Origin: Bradyrhizobium sp. CCBAU 51627
GTDB taxonomy: Bacteria > Pseudomonadota > Alphaproteobacteria > Rhizobiales > Xanthobacteraceae
Assembly (NCBI RefSeq): GCF_028128765.1
Contig: NZ_LBJG01000023.1
Coordinates: 124,001 to 188,000 of the forward strand
Direction of reading: 5' to 3'
Length of the DNA stretch: 64,000 nt
The notes beneath the pieces are model-generated. The model saw nothing but the letters and a program-made list of their open reading frames with translations. It was not told the DNA's origin and ran no database searches. This document shows, in pieces, positions 1 to 8,527 of this stretch; position 1 is the first letter of the stretch, and every line of letters begins with the position of its first letter. The position numbers were made by a program, and so were the translations under genes.

Positions 1-239
1 TGGTGCTTCGCCACGATCACCAGAGGTCCCTTGGGGATCTTCTCGACGCCGCGGAACTCCACCTTGATGTTGCAGACCACGCGCATCAGAACCAGCGTCG
101 CCTTCGCCCACCATTGGGCAACGCTCAGCATGGCGCGCGGCGGCAACGCGAAGGTCGGCAGCGCCACGATCGTGAGGCACACCAGGACGGTGTAGAACAG
201 CACGTTGAATATGAGCGAACGCAGGAAAATCAAAAACAT
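1..239 (-). CDS. plsC: 1-acyl-sn-glycerol-3-phosphate acyltransferase, N-terminal part (runs off the window)
   Basis: The reverse strand from the ATG at 239 encodes an open frame that leaves the window, so only about 79 residues are visible. It starts MFLIFLRSLIFNVLFYTVLV, a hydrophobic membrane segment. It then reaches IPKGPLVIVAKHQ, which matches the start of the HX4D acyltransferase block (His then Gln; the rest lies outside). Family members transfer an acyl chain to lysophosphatidic acid at the inner membrane to make phosphatidic acid. The gene lies 23 bp downstream of the YdcF-like gene in the same direction, probably as the last part of the ftsEX run. The assignment rests on the N-terminus only. 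Confidence 0.8.
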   Translation of the reverse strand, partial: MFLIFLRSLIFNVLFYTVLVCLTIVALPTFALPPRAMLSVAQWWAKATLVLMRVVCNIKVEFRGVEKIPKGPLVIVAKH

Positions 240-262
240 CGACGATCCGTTAGATTTGCCGG

Positions 263-967
263 TCAATTCGCCTGCGCGGTGGCGGGCCGCTTGGATTGCA
301 GGCCCGCAGGCTGCTCCGACATCTCAGGCGAAAGGTCAATCCCGAAATCTTCCAGCCGGACCCTGAGCTCGGCGGCGACGTACTTGACATATTCGGACAA
401 GAGCAGCCGCAGCGTCGAGGCCGACGTCCACCACGGCTCCTCACGCCATTTGTCACCAACCACCGAGAACGGGATCAGCGCTGTTTGCGGCATCGCGTGC
501 GAGAATTCCACCAGTGCGCGCGGCATGTGATAGTTCGAGGTGACCACGATCAGCGATTGGAAGCCGCGTCCCGCGGCCCAGCGCCGCGCCTCTGCCGCGT
601 TGCCGCGAGTCGTGAGCGCGGTGCGGTCCAGATCGACGCAGCAGGTCATGAAGGACTGGTTCTCCGGCAGCGTCCGGGAGATGTCGCTCGCCGTCGAGGT
701 CGGGTGCACGCCCGAGATCAGCAGCCGCCTGCCGTAGCCGGCCGCCAGCAGCTCCATCGCATCCGACACCCGCGAGGAGCCGCCGGTCAGGACCACGATG
801 CCGTCGGCCTTGCGGCTGGGGGCGATCTCGGCGCCGCGCAACTGCGACAGGAACGCGACGAAGCCCGCCGCCGCGCCAACGAAGGCGAACGCGATCGTCG
901 ACACGACGGTCGCGCGGAGCCAGCCGCGCGGCAGTTTCGGCGATCGATCGTCGGTTGGCGAGGTCAT
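263..967 (-). CDS. YdcF family protein (DUF218 domain)
   Basis: The protein has 234 residues when started at the ATG at 967; an upstream in-frame extension falls in repeat-like DNA and was rejected. An N-terminal membrane anchor (roughly residues 15-38) is followed by a DUF218 domain. Recognisable parts are ADGIVVLTGG, the GYGRRLLISG strand and the TRGNAAEARRWA helix with VVTSNYHMPRA. YdcF/SanA/ElyC relatives sit at the inner membrane and are linked to envelope maintenance and vancomycin or lipid-carrier phenotypes, but the reaction is not settled. Its place between ftsX and plsC supports an envelope role. The family call is firm; the function is not known. Confidence 0.88.
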   Translation of the reverse strand: MTSPTDDRSPKLPRGWLRATVVSTIAFAFVGAAAGFVAFLSQLRGAEIAPSRKADGIVVLTGGSSRVSDAMELLAAGYGRRLLISGVHPTSTASDISRTLPENQSFMTCCVDLDRTALTTRGNAAEARRWAAGRGFQSLIVVTSNYHMPRALVEFSHAMPQTALIPFSVVGDKWREEPWWTSASTLRLLLSEYVKYVAAELRVRLEDFGIDLSPEMSEQPAGLQSKRPATAQAN

Positions 968-1030
968 ATGATGTCGGTAGTCCCTTCCCCGAGTTATTTT
1001 AGGAGGTTTTGAGGCGAAGTGGAGTCCGGT

Positions 1031-1132
1031 TTCTTCACCCTCTCCCTGGCGGCGAGACGGGTGGCGTTCGTGCGCGCGGACAGAACCCCTCATCCGACGC
1101 TTCGCCCACCTTGTCCCACAAGGGGAGAAGGA
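1031..1132. repeat. Degenerate dispersed intergenic repeat
   Basis: Between ftsX and the YdcF-like gene lies a stretch with CCCTCTCCC, then CCCCTCATCCGACG and CACAAGGGGAGAAGG. I recognise this as a worn copy of a short sequence family common between Bradyrhizobium genes. It is non-coding and separates two co-oriented genes by 175 bp. Copy number was not counted here. Confidence 0.4.
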
Positions 1133-1142
1133 AGACAGCAAG

Positions 1143-2111
1143 TCAATCGACGTCATTCAACGTCGCGAACAGGGTCTGGCGCGAGGCCACGGCGGTGATC
1201 GCCCCGATCAGCACGGCCTGCACCGCGAGCACGATATAGCCGGACGGTCGCAGCGAGAAGGTGCCGAGCAAGGCCGCGAACTGGTCGCCGACCGGGGTGC
1301 CGGAGAACCAGCCGGCGATCGACTCGGAGAAGCCGAACAGCAGCATGGCGACGCCGCCACCGATGACGCCGCCTTCGAGCCCGAGCCTGAGGAAATGGCG
1401 GAGGAAGTGATTGGCGATGTAGCGATCACCGGCGCCGACGAAATGCAGGACCTCGACGATCGGCCGGTTCGCCGCCATCGCACCGCGCGTTGCGAACGAA
1501 ACCGAGATGATCGTCGCGACGATGACGAGCGCGAGGATACCGACGCCGGCAAGCACGGTGGCATTGGTCATCGAGCGCATCCGTTCGATCCAGGCGCGGT
1601 GATCGTCGACGCTGGCGCTTGGCGCCACCTGAGTCACCCGAGCGCGCAAGGCGCCGAGATCGAGCGACGTCCCGGGCTGCACGCGCGCGATGATCATGCG
1701 CGGCACCGGCAGATCGTCCATCGACAAGCCGGTGCCGAGCCAGGGCTCGAGCAGCTTGCCGCTTTCCTCCTTGGTAAACGGTTTGACCTCGACGATCCCG
1801 GCCTGCGCGCGGATCGCCTCAGTAACGGCGGCGGTGTCGCGCTCGATGTCGCGCCCCGATTGCGGGCGGACCTGGATGGTGATCTCGCTCGCGACATCCG
1901 ACTGCCACTCCGCGGCGGAGGCGCTGACCAGCAGCACTGCGCCCGTCGTCATCGAGGCGAGAAAGGTCATGATGGCGACGACAGCGACCAGCGCACGACC
2001 GTGGATCGAGGCGCGCGGCACGATCGGCGACAGGTTGCGCGCCCTGGCCGGCAGCGGCGGACGCTCCTGTCCGAGATCGACCAGCACGCCGCGTTCGTCG
2101 GTCCTACTCAT
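1143..2111 (-). CDS. ftsX: Cell division protein FtsX (permease-like ABC subunit)
   Basis: This 322-residue protein has a cytoplasmic N-terminus of about 35 residues and a first membrane helix near residues 38-65. A periplasmic domain (about 70-180) follows, then three more hydrophobic helices (about 190-215, 235-260 and 285-310), which is the FtsX layout. FtsX works with FtsE at the divisome and, in known species, transmits ATP hydrolysis to cell-wall hydrolases in the periplasm. Its ATG overlaps the ftsE stop codon by 8 bp, indicating coupled translation. Primary sequence in this family is weakly conserved, so the call rests on topology and on adjacency to FtsE. Confidence 0.9.
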   Translation of the reverse strand: MSRTDERGVLVDLGQERPPLPARARNLSPIVPRASIHGRALVAVVAIMTFLASMTTGAVLLVSASAAEWQSDVASEITIQVRPQSGRDIERDTAAVTEAIRAQAGIVEVKPFTKEESGKLLEPWLGTGLSMDDLPVPRMIIARVQPGTSLDLGALRARVTQVAPSASVDDHRAWIERMRSMTNATVLAGVGILALVIVATIISVSFATRGAMAANRPIVEVLHFVGAGDRYIANHFLRHFLRLGLEGGVIGGGVAMLLFGFSESIAGWFSGTPVGDQFAALLGTFSLRPSGYIVLAVQAVLIGAITAVASRQTLFATLNDVD

Positions 2112-2763
2112 AGACGTGCAACCGCCCCTGGTGCAGTACGAAGCGGCGTGCTTCGTACTGGTCCATCAACGCGATGTCGTGGGTCGCGATGATGACGGCC
2201 GTGCCTGATTTGTTGAGCTCGATGAAGAGCCGCAGCAGGCGCCGCCCGAGCGTCGGATCGACGCTGCCGGTCGGCTCGTCCGCGAGCAGGAGCTGCGGCC
2301 GCGAGATCACGGCGCGCGCGATCGCGGCGCGCTGCTTCTCTCCGCCCGACAGGATCGGCGGCAGCGCATCCATGCGGTCGCCCAGTCCGACCCAGCGCAG
2401 CAGGTCGATGACCTCCTTGCGATAGCTCGATTCACTGCGGCCCATGACACGGAACGGCAGCGCAACGTTCTCATAGGTCGTCATGTGGTCGAGCAGACGG
2501 AAATCCTGGAGCACGATGCCGATGCGCTTGCGCAAATCCGCGATCTCGTCCTTGCCAAGCTGGGAAACGTCGTGGCCGAACAGATTGACGAGGCCGCGCG
2601 TTGGCCGATGCGACAGGAATAACAGACGCAGCAACGACGTCTTGCCGGCGCCGGACGGGCCGGTCAGGAACTGAAAGGAATGCGCCGGGATCTGGAAGCT
2701 GAGGTCGCGCAGGATCTCCGGCCCCAGACCGTAACGCAATCCGACATTTTCGAACCGAACCAA
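2104..2763 (-). CDS. ftsE: Cell division ATP-binding protein FtsE
   Basis: This is an ABC ATPase of 219 residues when started at the TTG at 2763, which has GGAG six bases upstream and gives the usual family N-terminus (VRFENVGLRYG). An ATG at 2820 would add 19 unconserved residues. Walker A is GPSGAGKTS (about 35-43), the signature is LSGGEKQR, Walker B is LLLADEP, and the H-loop is ATHD. FtsE powers FtsX at the division site. The gene heads the ftsE-ftsX-ydcF-plsC run and is divergent from the zinc-ribbon gene at 2984. Confidence 0.93.
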   Translation of the reverse strand: MVRFENVGLRYGLGPEILRDLSFQIPAHSFQFLTGPSGAGKTSLLRLLFLSHRPTRGLVNLFGHDVSQLGKDEIADLRKRIGIVLQDFRLLDHMTTYENVALPFRVMGRSESSYRKEVIDLLRWVGLGDRMDALPPILSGGEKQRAAIARAVISRPQLLLADEPTGSVDPTLGRRLLRLFIELNKSGTAVIIATHDIALMDQYEARRFVLHQGRLHVYE

Positions 2764-2889
2764 GCTCAGCTCCGTTCGAGAGGGGACGTAGGCCGCACGG
2801 TCAGCGAGGTCTCGCCGCATGCTGCAAGGGGTTGTGCGACCGTTATGGTTTCCGGTTCGTTAACGGTCGGCCTGTAGCATCCCCGGCAG

Positions 2890-2940
2890 CATCCTTAGAA
2901 GTATTCCTTCTCGGGAGTCATCCTTCTTAGGAATATCCTT
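2890..2940. repeat. Imperfect tandem ATCCTT-rich repeat in the ftsE upstream region
   Basis: Between divergent ftsE and the zinc-ribbon gene the DNA becomes locally AT- and pyrimidine-rich. It carries two related units, beginning CATCCTT at 2890 and at 2919 and ending TATTCCTT (2902-2909) and ATATCCTT (2933-2940), a period of about 30 bp. It could hold promoter or regulator sites for either gene; no known binding motif was recognised. Confidence 0.35.
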
Positions 2941-2983
2941 GGCGTCCGGTTCCGCGCGACAAGGTTCATCGTCGAGGCCGTCC

Positions 2984-3862
2984 ATGCATATTGTCTGCCC
3001 GCATTGTACGACATCCTACGCCATCAAGCTTGCAAGCCTGGGAGCCAATGGACGGACGGTCCGCTGCGCCCGCTGCAAGGAGACCTGGATCGCGCATCCC
3101 GAGGATGCCATCGAGGAAGCCGCCGTGCCGGCCATGGCCGCAGCCAGCCAGGCGGAGGACCAGTCGGACCTCGCCGAGCAGTGGAACTCCTACGCCAAGG
3201 ACGATGGCGCCGCCGACACCCCTGTGGTCGAAAGCCCCTCGATCGCCAGCGACTGGCCGACCGAGGATGCCACGGAGACCGAGGACGAGTGGTCGGCGGC
3301 AGCCCAGGCCGCCGAGGAGGAGGTCGTCGGCGTGCGACACCAATCCTGGTTCCGCAGCCTGTTCAGCCGTCGCGGAGCAAGGGTGAGCCGGCCAGCCCCT
3401 GCCGTGGTCCGGCGGAAATCCCATTTCGGCCTGCCGACTGCCTGCGCTGCCATGGGCGCGCTGGTGCTGGCGCTGGTGATCTGGCGCAGCGACATGGTCC
3501 GCCTCCTGCCGCAGACGGCCGCCTTCTACAAGCTGGTTGGGCTGGAAGTGAACCTGCGCGGTCTCGCCTTCAAGGACGTCAAGCTCTCGACCGAGACAGT
3601 TGACGGTAAGCAGGTGCTGGTGATCGAGGGCGTGATCGTCGGCCAGAGCAAGAAGCCGCTGGATATACCGCGCCTGCGATTCGCCGTGCGCGATGCGCAA
3701 GGCGCCGAGATCTACGCCTGGAATTCGGTGCTGGAACAGACCGTGCTGCAACCCGGCGAGCGCGCCTTCTTCCGCTCGCGGCTCGCCTCGCCGCCGCCGG
3801 AAGGCCGCAATATCGACGTTCGGTTCTTCAACCGGCGCGACATCGCCGGCGGCAGCGTATAA
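2984..3862 (+). CDS. Zinc-ribbon domain membrane protein (MJ0042-type zinc finger, DUF3426-like)
   Basis: The protein has 292 residues when started at the ATG at 2984, which puts the zinc ribbon at the very N-terminus as in relatives. Two CxxC pairs (Cys5/Cys8 and Cys28/Cys31, in CPHC and CARC) form the ribbon. An acidic linker rich in Glu, Asp and Ala follows, then a basic patch and one membrane helix (about 145-165). The C-terminal domain is presumably periplasmic. Such proteins are found across alphaproteobacteria, often next to ftsEX, and their role is unknown. It is divergent from ftsE and followed by a response regulator. Confidence 0.88.
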   Translation: MHIVCPHCTTSYAIKLASLGANGRTVRCARCKETWIAHPEDAIEEAAVPAMAAASQAEDQSDLAEQWNSYAKDDGAADTPVVESPSIASDWPTEDATETEDEWSAAAQAAEEEVVGVRHQSWFRSLFSRRGARVSRPAPAVVRRKSHFGLPTACAAMGALVLALVIWRSDMVRLLPQTAAFYKLVGLEVNLRGLAFKDVKLSTETVDGKQVLVIEGVIVGQSKKPLDIPRLRFAVRDAQGAEIYAWNSVLEQTVLQPGERAFFRSRLASPPPEGRNIDVRFFNRRDIAGGSV

Positions 3863-3909
3863 TCGGGTTCGCAAGGTCCGCGTTGGAGGTTGGTCCCAAG
3901 GTTGGTCTC

Positions 3910-4284
3910 ATGCCCAAAGTTTTGATCGCTGATGACGAGGATTCGATGCGCCAGTTGGTGGCGCGCGCCATCGCCATGGACGGCCACGAAACCGTCACGG
4001 CACAGGATGGCGCCGAAGCGCTGGAGATCCTGACCCGCGAGGACGGCGCGTTCGACCTGTTGCTCACCGACATCCAGATGCCAGTCATGGACGGCATCGC
4101 GCTCGCCCTCTCCGCGGCGCGCGACTTTCCCCAGCTGACCATCTTGCTGATGACGGGTTTCGCCGACCAGCGCGAGCGCGCGTCGAATTTGAATGCGCTG
4201 GTGCATGACGTCGTGACAAAACCGTTCTCGGTGGCCGACATCCGCACGGCGGTGGCGGATGCGCTGGCGGCGAAGAAGGGATAG
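3910..4284 (+). CDS. Single-domain response regulator (CpdR-like)
   Basis: A receiver domain and nothing else, 124 residues. Acidic pocket DDED is at residues 8-11, the phospho-acceptor is Asp54 (LLTDIQMP), the switch Thr is Thr82 (MTGF) and the conserved Lys is Lys104 (TKPFS). The ATG at 3910 is preferred; a TTG 27 bp upstream would add a non-conserved tail. Small receivers of this kind in alphaproteobacteria include CpdR, which directs ClpXP proteolysis in the cell cycle. Similarity to the CpdR group is my reading from the sequence, and a second CpdR-like paralogue is an equally good description. Confidence 0.85.
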   Translation: MPKVLIADDEDSMRQLVARAIAMDGHETVTAQDGAEALEILTREDGAFDLLLTDIQMPVMDGIALALSAARDFPQLTILLMTGFADQRERASNLNALVHDVVTKPFSVADIRTAVADALAAKKG

Positions 4285-4330
4285 CGGGCGACGGTGTCCC
4301 CACACATTCCGCGCTCGTGGTGACTTTCCC

Positions 4331-6931
4331 TTAAAAATCCTTCAGCAGCCGCTCGATATAATCGAGCTCGATCTGCGGACGCGAGGGGTCGCCGAGGCGG
4401 CGGCGGAGTTCTTCGAGAATCCGGCGGACGCGCTGGACATCGATCTCGCCGGGAATCTTGACGGTATAATCGTCGCCGAATTCGCGGCCATGCAACGGAC
4501 GGCCGAGCGGGTCGGTCTGATTGCCGCCGCTCTGCTGGCGGCCGGCGCGATTGCCGGGACCGTCGCCCTGGCCATCGCCATCGCCCTGCTGCATCGCTTC
4601 GGCCATCTTCTGCGCACCTTTGCGCATCGCATCCAGCGCCTTGCCCTGGGAGTCCACGGCACCGTCGGCATTGCCCTCGCCGAGCTTCGAACCAGCATCG
4701 CCCATCGCGCTGTCGGCGGAATCGAGCCCGCCGTCATCGTCGCCCTGGTCGGCATCCTGATCGCCATCCTGGCCGGGCTGCCCCTGATCGCCCTTCTGTC
4801 CCTGTTGGCCTTTCTGGCCCTTCTGCGACAGGCCGCGCTTGGCCATTTCGTCCTGGAGCTTCTTCAGGCGATCGCGCAGTGCCTGCTGATCCTGCTGCAG
4901 ATCCGACATCGACTGATCGCCGGGCTGCTGCTTGCCGCGCATGCGGTCACGCCGGGAATCCTGACCCTGCTTGTAGGTCTTGTCGCGCAATTGCTGCTGC
5001 TTGCGGATCATGTCGCCGAGCTCGTTGAGCGCCTGCTCCATGTCGCTCTCGCCGGACTGTCCCGGCTGCGCCATCTGCAGGCCCTCCAGCATCTGCTGGA
5101 GCTGCTCGAGCAACTGTTTGGCCGCGTCCTTGTCTCCGGAGCGCGACAGGCGCTCCATGCGATCGATCATGTTCTGAAGGTCCTGCTGACGCAGGATCTT
5201 GGTGTTCGGATCGAGCGGACGCGCCAGATTCTGCGCATCCTTGTTGTTGCGGAACTGCTCGGCGAGCTGGCGCATGAAATTGTCAAGTGCCGCCCGCAGA
5301 TCCTGCGTGAGCTTCTTGATCTCCTCGTCGCTGGCGCCGCGCTCCAGCGCCTGCTTCAGCGCATCCTGCGCTGCGCGCAACGCCTTCTCAACGTCGGAGA
5401 TGTTGCCGTCCTCGATCGTCACGGCGAGCGCCCACAGGCTTGCCACGACCTCGCGCAGCGCATCATCCGTGCGCGACGCCTCGAGCTGGCGCGCGACGCT
5501 GTAGAGGCCGAGATATTGCCCGGTCTGCTGCGTGAACATCTCGGGCGCAATCATCAGCGCGTCGAGGGCGGTGTAGACCTCCGAATTCCTGTTGGCGTCG
5601 AGCGCGAGGATGCGGCGCTGCTCGATCAGCGCGCGCGCAAGCGGCTTCGTAAACAGCCGCTCGGGCAGACGCATGTTGAACGGTTCGCTCTTCGCTTCGT
5701 TGCCCGCTTCGTCCTTGGCGGTGAGCGTCAGCGTGACATCGGCACCGGCGTAGGGATCCTCACTGAGATCCTTCACCGTCTGACCCACACCGTTGCGGGT
5801 GCGCGCGTTCGGCAGCACCAGCGGAAACTGCGGTGGCTGGAACAGCGGCCGCGCCGCCGGCTTGTTATCGCCGTCCTTGCCGGCATCGGCGGAACGCGTC
5901 GCCACGTGCGCCTCGGCGCCGGTAACACCGTAGTCATCCTCGATCTTGTAGACGAGCTGGAGTGCCCCGCGCGCCTGGCGCTCCGGATCCTTGGCGAGCG
6001 CGATCGTCGGCGGGCGGTCCGGCGTCGCCGCGAAGGCCCATTGCGGCTGGCCCGACGGCGCGCGGACATGCGCGGTGCCGTCGCCGGTGATGGCGAAATG
6101 CTTCTCGTTGGTGCCCTTGGGCGTGGCCTCCGTCGGCGCGACTTCCTTGAGGCCACCGGACACGACAACATCAAGGCTTCCGCCGGAGGAGCGCACGATC
6201 AGGGTCGAACCGGCGGGCACGGCGAGCGGGCCGCTCGCGGGCAGCGCCGCAGCCTCCTTGTTGGCGGCCGACAGGATCACCGGCGGCTTGCCGGTATAGA
6301 GCGGTGGCGTCACCCAGGCGTCGACGCGGACATTGGTCGGCGTCAGCACACCGTTCCAGTCGAAGGCCGCGCCGAGCCGCATCGCGCGCTCGTCGCCAGC
6401 GGCAAAGAAGGTCGCGACCAGCATCACCATGACCAGCGCGCGCAGCGCCCAGGGGTCGTGGATGGCAAGGCGCGGATGCGGCAAGCCGGCGCGAATGCGC
6501 TTGAGCGAGGCGAGCGTGCGCTCGCGCTGCGCCTGCCAGAGCGCCTGCGCGATCGGGTCCTGCGAGGTCAGCGTGTCCGTCAGCGTGGTCGCAGGGCGAT
6601 GGCGGATACCGGAGCCGCGGTCGAGCCGGGCGAGTGCCTCCTCGCGGCGAGGCCAGCGAAAACGAATCAGCGGGAATAAGGCGCCAGCGGCAAGCCCTGC
6701 GAAAATGACCAAGCCAATGGCACGCGCGGTAAAGGGCAGCACCAGCCACAGACCGACCCAAGACACAACCAGGAATAGGCCGACAACGGTGAGAACACGC
6801 GCCAGAGCTGGCCAGGCACGCTCCCACGCGATGGCATAAGTGGACCGCTTGAGGGCCTGCGCCAGCTTCAACCGCGACAGAGCGTCGCCATCGCGGATCG
6901 GGTCTGACGGGTCGGGGGTGACGCCGTTCAA
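4331..6931 (-). CDS. TIGR02302 / DUF4175 family membrane protein with low-complexity C-terminus
   Basis: A large protein of 866 residues. Hydrophobic segments lie near residues 44-62, 66-88 and 165-185, with an Arg/Glu-rich region between. An extracytoplasmic part with WVTPPLYTGKP follows. From about residue 540 a long helical region rich in Gln, Arg, Asp and Lys begins, passing into Gln/Gly/Asp-rich low complexity (about 700-830). The C-terminus is ordered and ends in a charged helix. TIGR02302 was defined for such alphaproteobacterial proteins of unknown function. It is convergent with the response regulator and divergent from the carboxymuconolactone-decarboxylase-like gene. The GC-rich complement carries a long spurious frame. 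Confidence 0.88.
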   Translation of the reverse strand: MNGVTPDPSDPIRDGDALSRLKLAQALKRSTYAIAWERAWPALARVLTVVGLFLVVSWVGLWLVLPFTARAIGLVIFAGLAAGALFPLIRFRWPRREEALARLDRGSGIRHRPATTLTDTLTSQDPIAQALWQAQRERTLASLKRIRAGLPHPRLAIHDPWALRALVMVMLVATFFAAGDERAMRLGAAFDWNGVLTPTNVRVDAWVTPPLYTGKPPVILSAANKEAAALPASGPLAVPAGSTLIVRSSGGSLDVVVSGGLKEVAPTEATPKGTNEKHFAITGDGTAHVRAPSGQPQWAFAATPDRPPTIALAKDPERQARGALQLVYKIEDDYGVTGAEAHVATRSADAGKDGDNKPAARPLFQPPQFPLVLPNARTRNGVGQTVKDLSEDPYAGADVTLTLTAKDEAGNEAKSEPFNMRLPERLFTKPLARALIEQRRILALDANRNSEVYTALDALMIAPEMFTQQTGQYLGLYSVARQLEASRTDDALREVVASLWALAVTIEDGNISDVEKALRAAQDALKQALERGASDEEIKKLTQDLRAALDNFMRQLAEQFRNNKDAQNLARPLDPNTKILRQQDLQNMIDRMERLSRSGDKDAAKQLLEQLQQMLEGLQMAQPGQSGESDMEQALNELGDMIRKQQQLRDKTYKQGQDSRRDRMRGKQQPGDQSMSDLQQDQQALRDRLKKLQDEMAKRGLSQKGQKGQQGQKGDQGQPGQDGDQDADQGDDDGGLDSADSAMGDAGSKLGEGNADGAVDSQGKALDAMRKGAQKMAEAMQQGDGDGQGDGPGNRAGRQQSGGNQTDPLGRPLHGREFGDDYTVKIPGEIDVQRVRRILEELRRRLGDPSRPQIELDYIERLLKDF

Positions 6932-7108
6932 TCAACTCTCCAGGTTGCCCGGTAGAGAAGCCTACCACAACGGCAGCACTGAGGCATCCGTTCCCGTACG
7001 GGAGGCACCCCTTTTCCCGCATAACACGAGGACGTGACTGGCCCGGCGCAACCCCGTAGTTTCCGCGCCATCATCCCGAGGAAATCCCAGGGAAATAGAG
7101 GAAGCGCC

Positions 7109-7492
7109 ATGGACAAGAAAATGCACGACAAGGGCCTGGAAGTCCGCAAAGCGGTGCTGGGCGAGGCCTATGTCAACAACGCGCTGAAGAACGTCGACGA
7201 CTTCAACCGTCCGTTCCAGGAGATGCTCAACGAATATTGCTGGGGCACGGTGTGGGGCCGCGAGGAGCTGCCGCGCAAGACCCGCAGCATGCTCAACATC
7301 GCGATGATCGCGATCCTCAACCGCCAGCACGAATTCCGCGCCCATCTGAAAGGCGCGCTCACCAACGGCGTCACGCGCGACGAGATCCGCGAGATCCTTA
7401 TGCAGGTCGCGATCTATGGCGGCATGCCGGCGGCCGTCGACAGCTTTCGCATCGCGCGCGAGGTGCTCGCGGAGATCGATGGGAAGGCGTGA
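7109..7492 (+). CDS. Carboxymuconolactone decarboxylase family protein
   Basis: A 127-residue protein starting at the ATG at 7109 behind GAGGAAGC. The all-helical CMD fold is recognisable from LPRKTRSMLNIAMIAILNR and HEFRAHLKGALTNGVTRDEI, ending in AIYGGMPAAVDSF. It lacks the CxxC of AhpD-type members, so it resembles the gamma-carboxymuconolactone decarboxylase branch. The true substrate cannot be told because no protocatechuate genes are adjacent. The next gene in the same direction is a hydroxyacid dehydrogenase, with a palindromic repeat between them. Confidence 0.88.
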   Translation: MDKKMHDKGLEVRKAVLGEAYVNNALKNVDDFNRPFQEMLNEYCWGTVWGREELPRKTRSMLNIAMIAILNRQHEFRAHLKGALTNGVTRDEIREILMQVAIYGGMPAAVDSFRIAREVLAEIDGKA

Positions 7493-7526
7493 GCCAAGCT
7501 GACCGCCCTCAACTCTATTGCTCCTT

Positions 7527-7608
7527 CATTGCGAGCGGAGCGAAGCAATCCAGAACTCCCCGCGGAAATAGACCGGATTGCTTCGTCGCTTTGCTCCTCG
7601 CAATGACG
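7527..7608. repeat. REP-like palindromic repeat, GCAATCC family, copy 1
   Basis: Two arms face each other. CATTGCGAGCGGAGCGAAGC followed by AATCCAG (7527-7553) is answered by CCGGATTGCTTCG and TCCTCGCAATGACG (7573-7608). The transcript could fold into a long stem. The same family recurs at 48061-48127. It lies between two co-oriented genes. Confidence 0.8.
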
Positions 7609-7627
7609 ATGGGAAGGAATTAACACC

Positions 7628-8518
7628 ATGGACATCGGATTCATCGGCCTCGGAAACATGGGTTTCCCGATGGCGCGGCGGCTGATCGAGGCCGGGCACA
7701 GGCTCGTCGTGTTCGACAGCCGCAAGGAGGCCGTCGACAAGCTTGTCGCGTGGGGCGCCACGGCTGCGACATCGCCAAAGGACGTGGCCGACAAGGTGGA
7801 GACGGTGATGGCGAGCCTGCCGTCCCTGCAAGCGTCGCTCGAAGTCGCGACGGGGGCGAACGGCGTGATCGAGGGAAGCCGCGCCAAGCGCTTCATCGAT
7901 CTGTCGACCGTGGGCTCCCAGATGGCTTCGAAAATTCACGGCCTGCTGGCGAAGCGCAATATCGTGCAGATCGACTGCCCGGTGTCGGGCGGCGTCGGCG
8001 GCGCCGAGAAGGGCACGCTGGCGGTGATGGTGTCTGGGCCGAAGGCGGAGTTCGAATTATTGAAGCCCGCGCTCGACGTGATCGGAAAGGTATTCTTCAT
8101 CGGCGAAAAGCCGGGCGCGGCGCAGACCATGAAGCTCGCCAACAATTTCCTCTCGGCCACCGCGATCGTGGCGACCTCGGAAGCGGTCGTGATGGGCGTG
8201 AAAGCCGGGCTCGACCCGGCCGTGATGATCGACGTCATCAATGCCGGCTCCGGCATGAACACCGCGAGCCGCGACAAGTTTCCTCGCTCGGTGCTGCCGC
8301 GGTCGTTCGACTTCGGCTTCGCCACCGGATTGATGGTGAAGGACGTGCGACTGGCGCTCGAGGAGATGAAGCAGCTCGGGCTGTCGATGGAAGTCGCCGA
8401 TGCCGTCGGGCGGCTTTGGGAAACGGTGATCAGCGCAGAAGGCGCCGAGTCCGATTTCACCGCGGCGATCAAGCCGATCGAGAAGAAGGCGGGAGTCGTC
8501 GTCGGCGGCGAGAAATAA
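7628..8518 (+). CDS. NAD(P)-dependent beta-hydroxyacid dehydrogenase (3-hydroxyisobutyrate / tartronate semialdehyde reductase type)
   Basis: A 296-residue protein. The Rossmann motif GFIGLGNMGFPMA is at residues 4-16, the substrate-binding DCPVSGGVGGA at about 116-126, and the catalytic Lys is Lys169 (MKLANN). The helical C-terminal domain is typical of the family. Members reduce or oxidise short beta-hydroxyacids such as 3-hydroxyisobutyrate, tartronate semialdehyde or succinic semialdehyde. The specific substrate cannot be read from the sequence. AAGGAA lies upstream of the ATG. It is convergent with lysA, with a palindromic repeat between. Confidence 0.9.
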   Translation: MDIGFIGLGNMGFPMARRLIEAGHRLVVFDSRKEAVDKLVAWGATAATSPKDVADKVETVMASLPSLQASLEVATGANGVIEGSRAKRFIDLSTVGSQMASKIHGLLAKRNIVQIDCPVSGGVGGAEKGTLAVMVSGPKAEFELLKPALDVIGKVFFIGEKPGAAQTMKLANNFLSATAIVATSEAVVMGVKAGLDPAVMIDVINAGSGMNTASRDKFPRSVLPRSFDFGFATGLMVKDVRLALEEMKQLGLSMEVADAVGRLWETVISAEGAESDFTAAIKPIEKKAGVVVGGEK

Positions 8519-8527
8519 CGCCAGTCT

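Noticed and set aside
4259..6679. Very long open frame on the plus strand opposite the TIGR02302 gene
   Set aside because: It is the complement of a real high-GC gene; its composition (Leu/Arg/His-rich, no domain) and lack of a ribosome site are typical of a shadow frame.
7527..7608. Inverted arms considered as CRISPR or tRNA-like
   Set aside because: There is only one unit here, no regular spacers, and no tRNA features; it is a REP-like palindrome.
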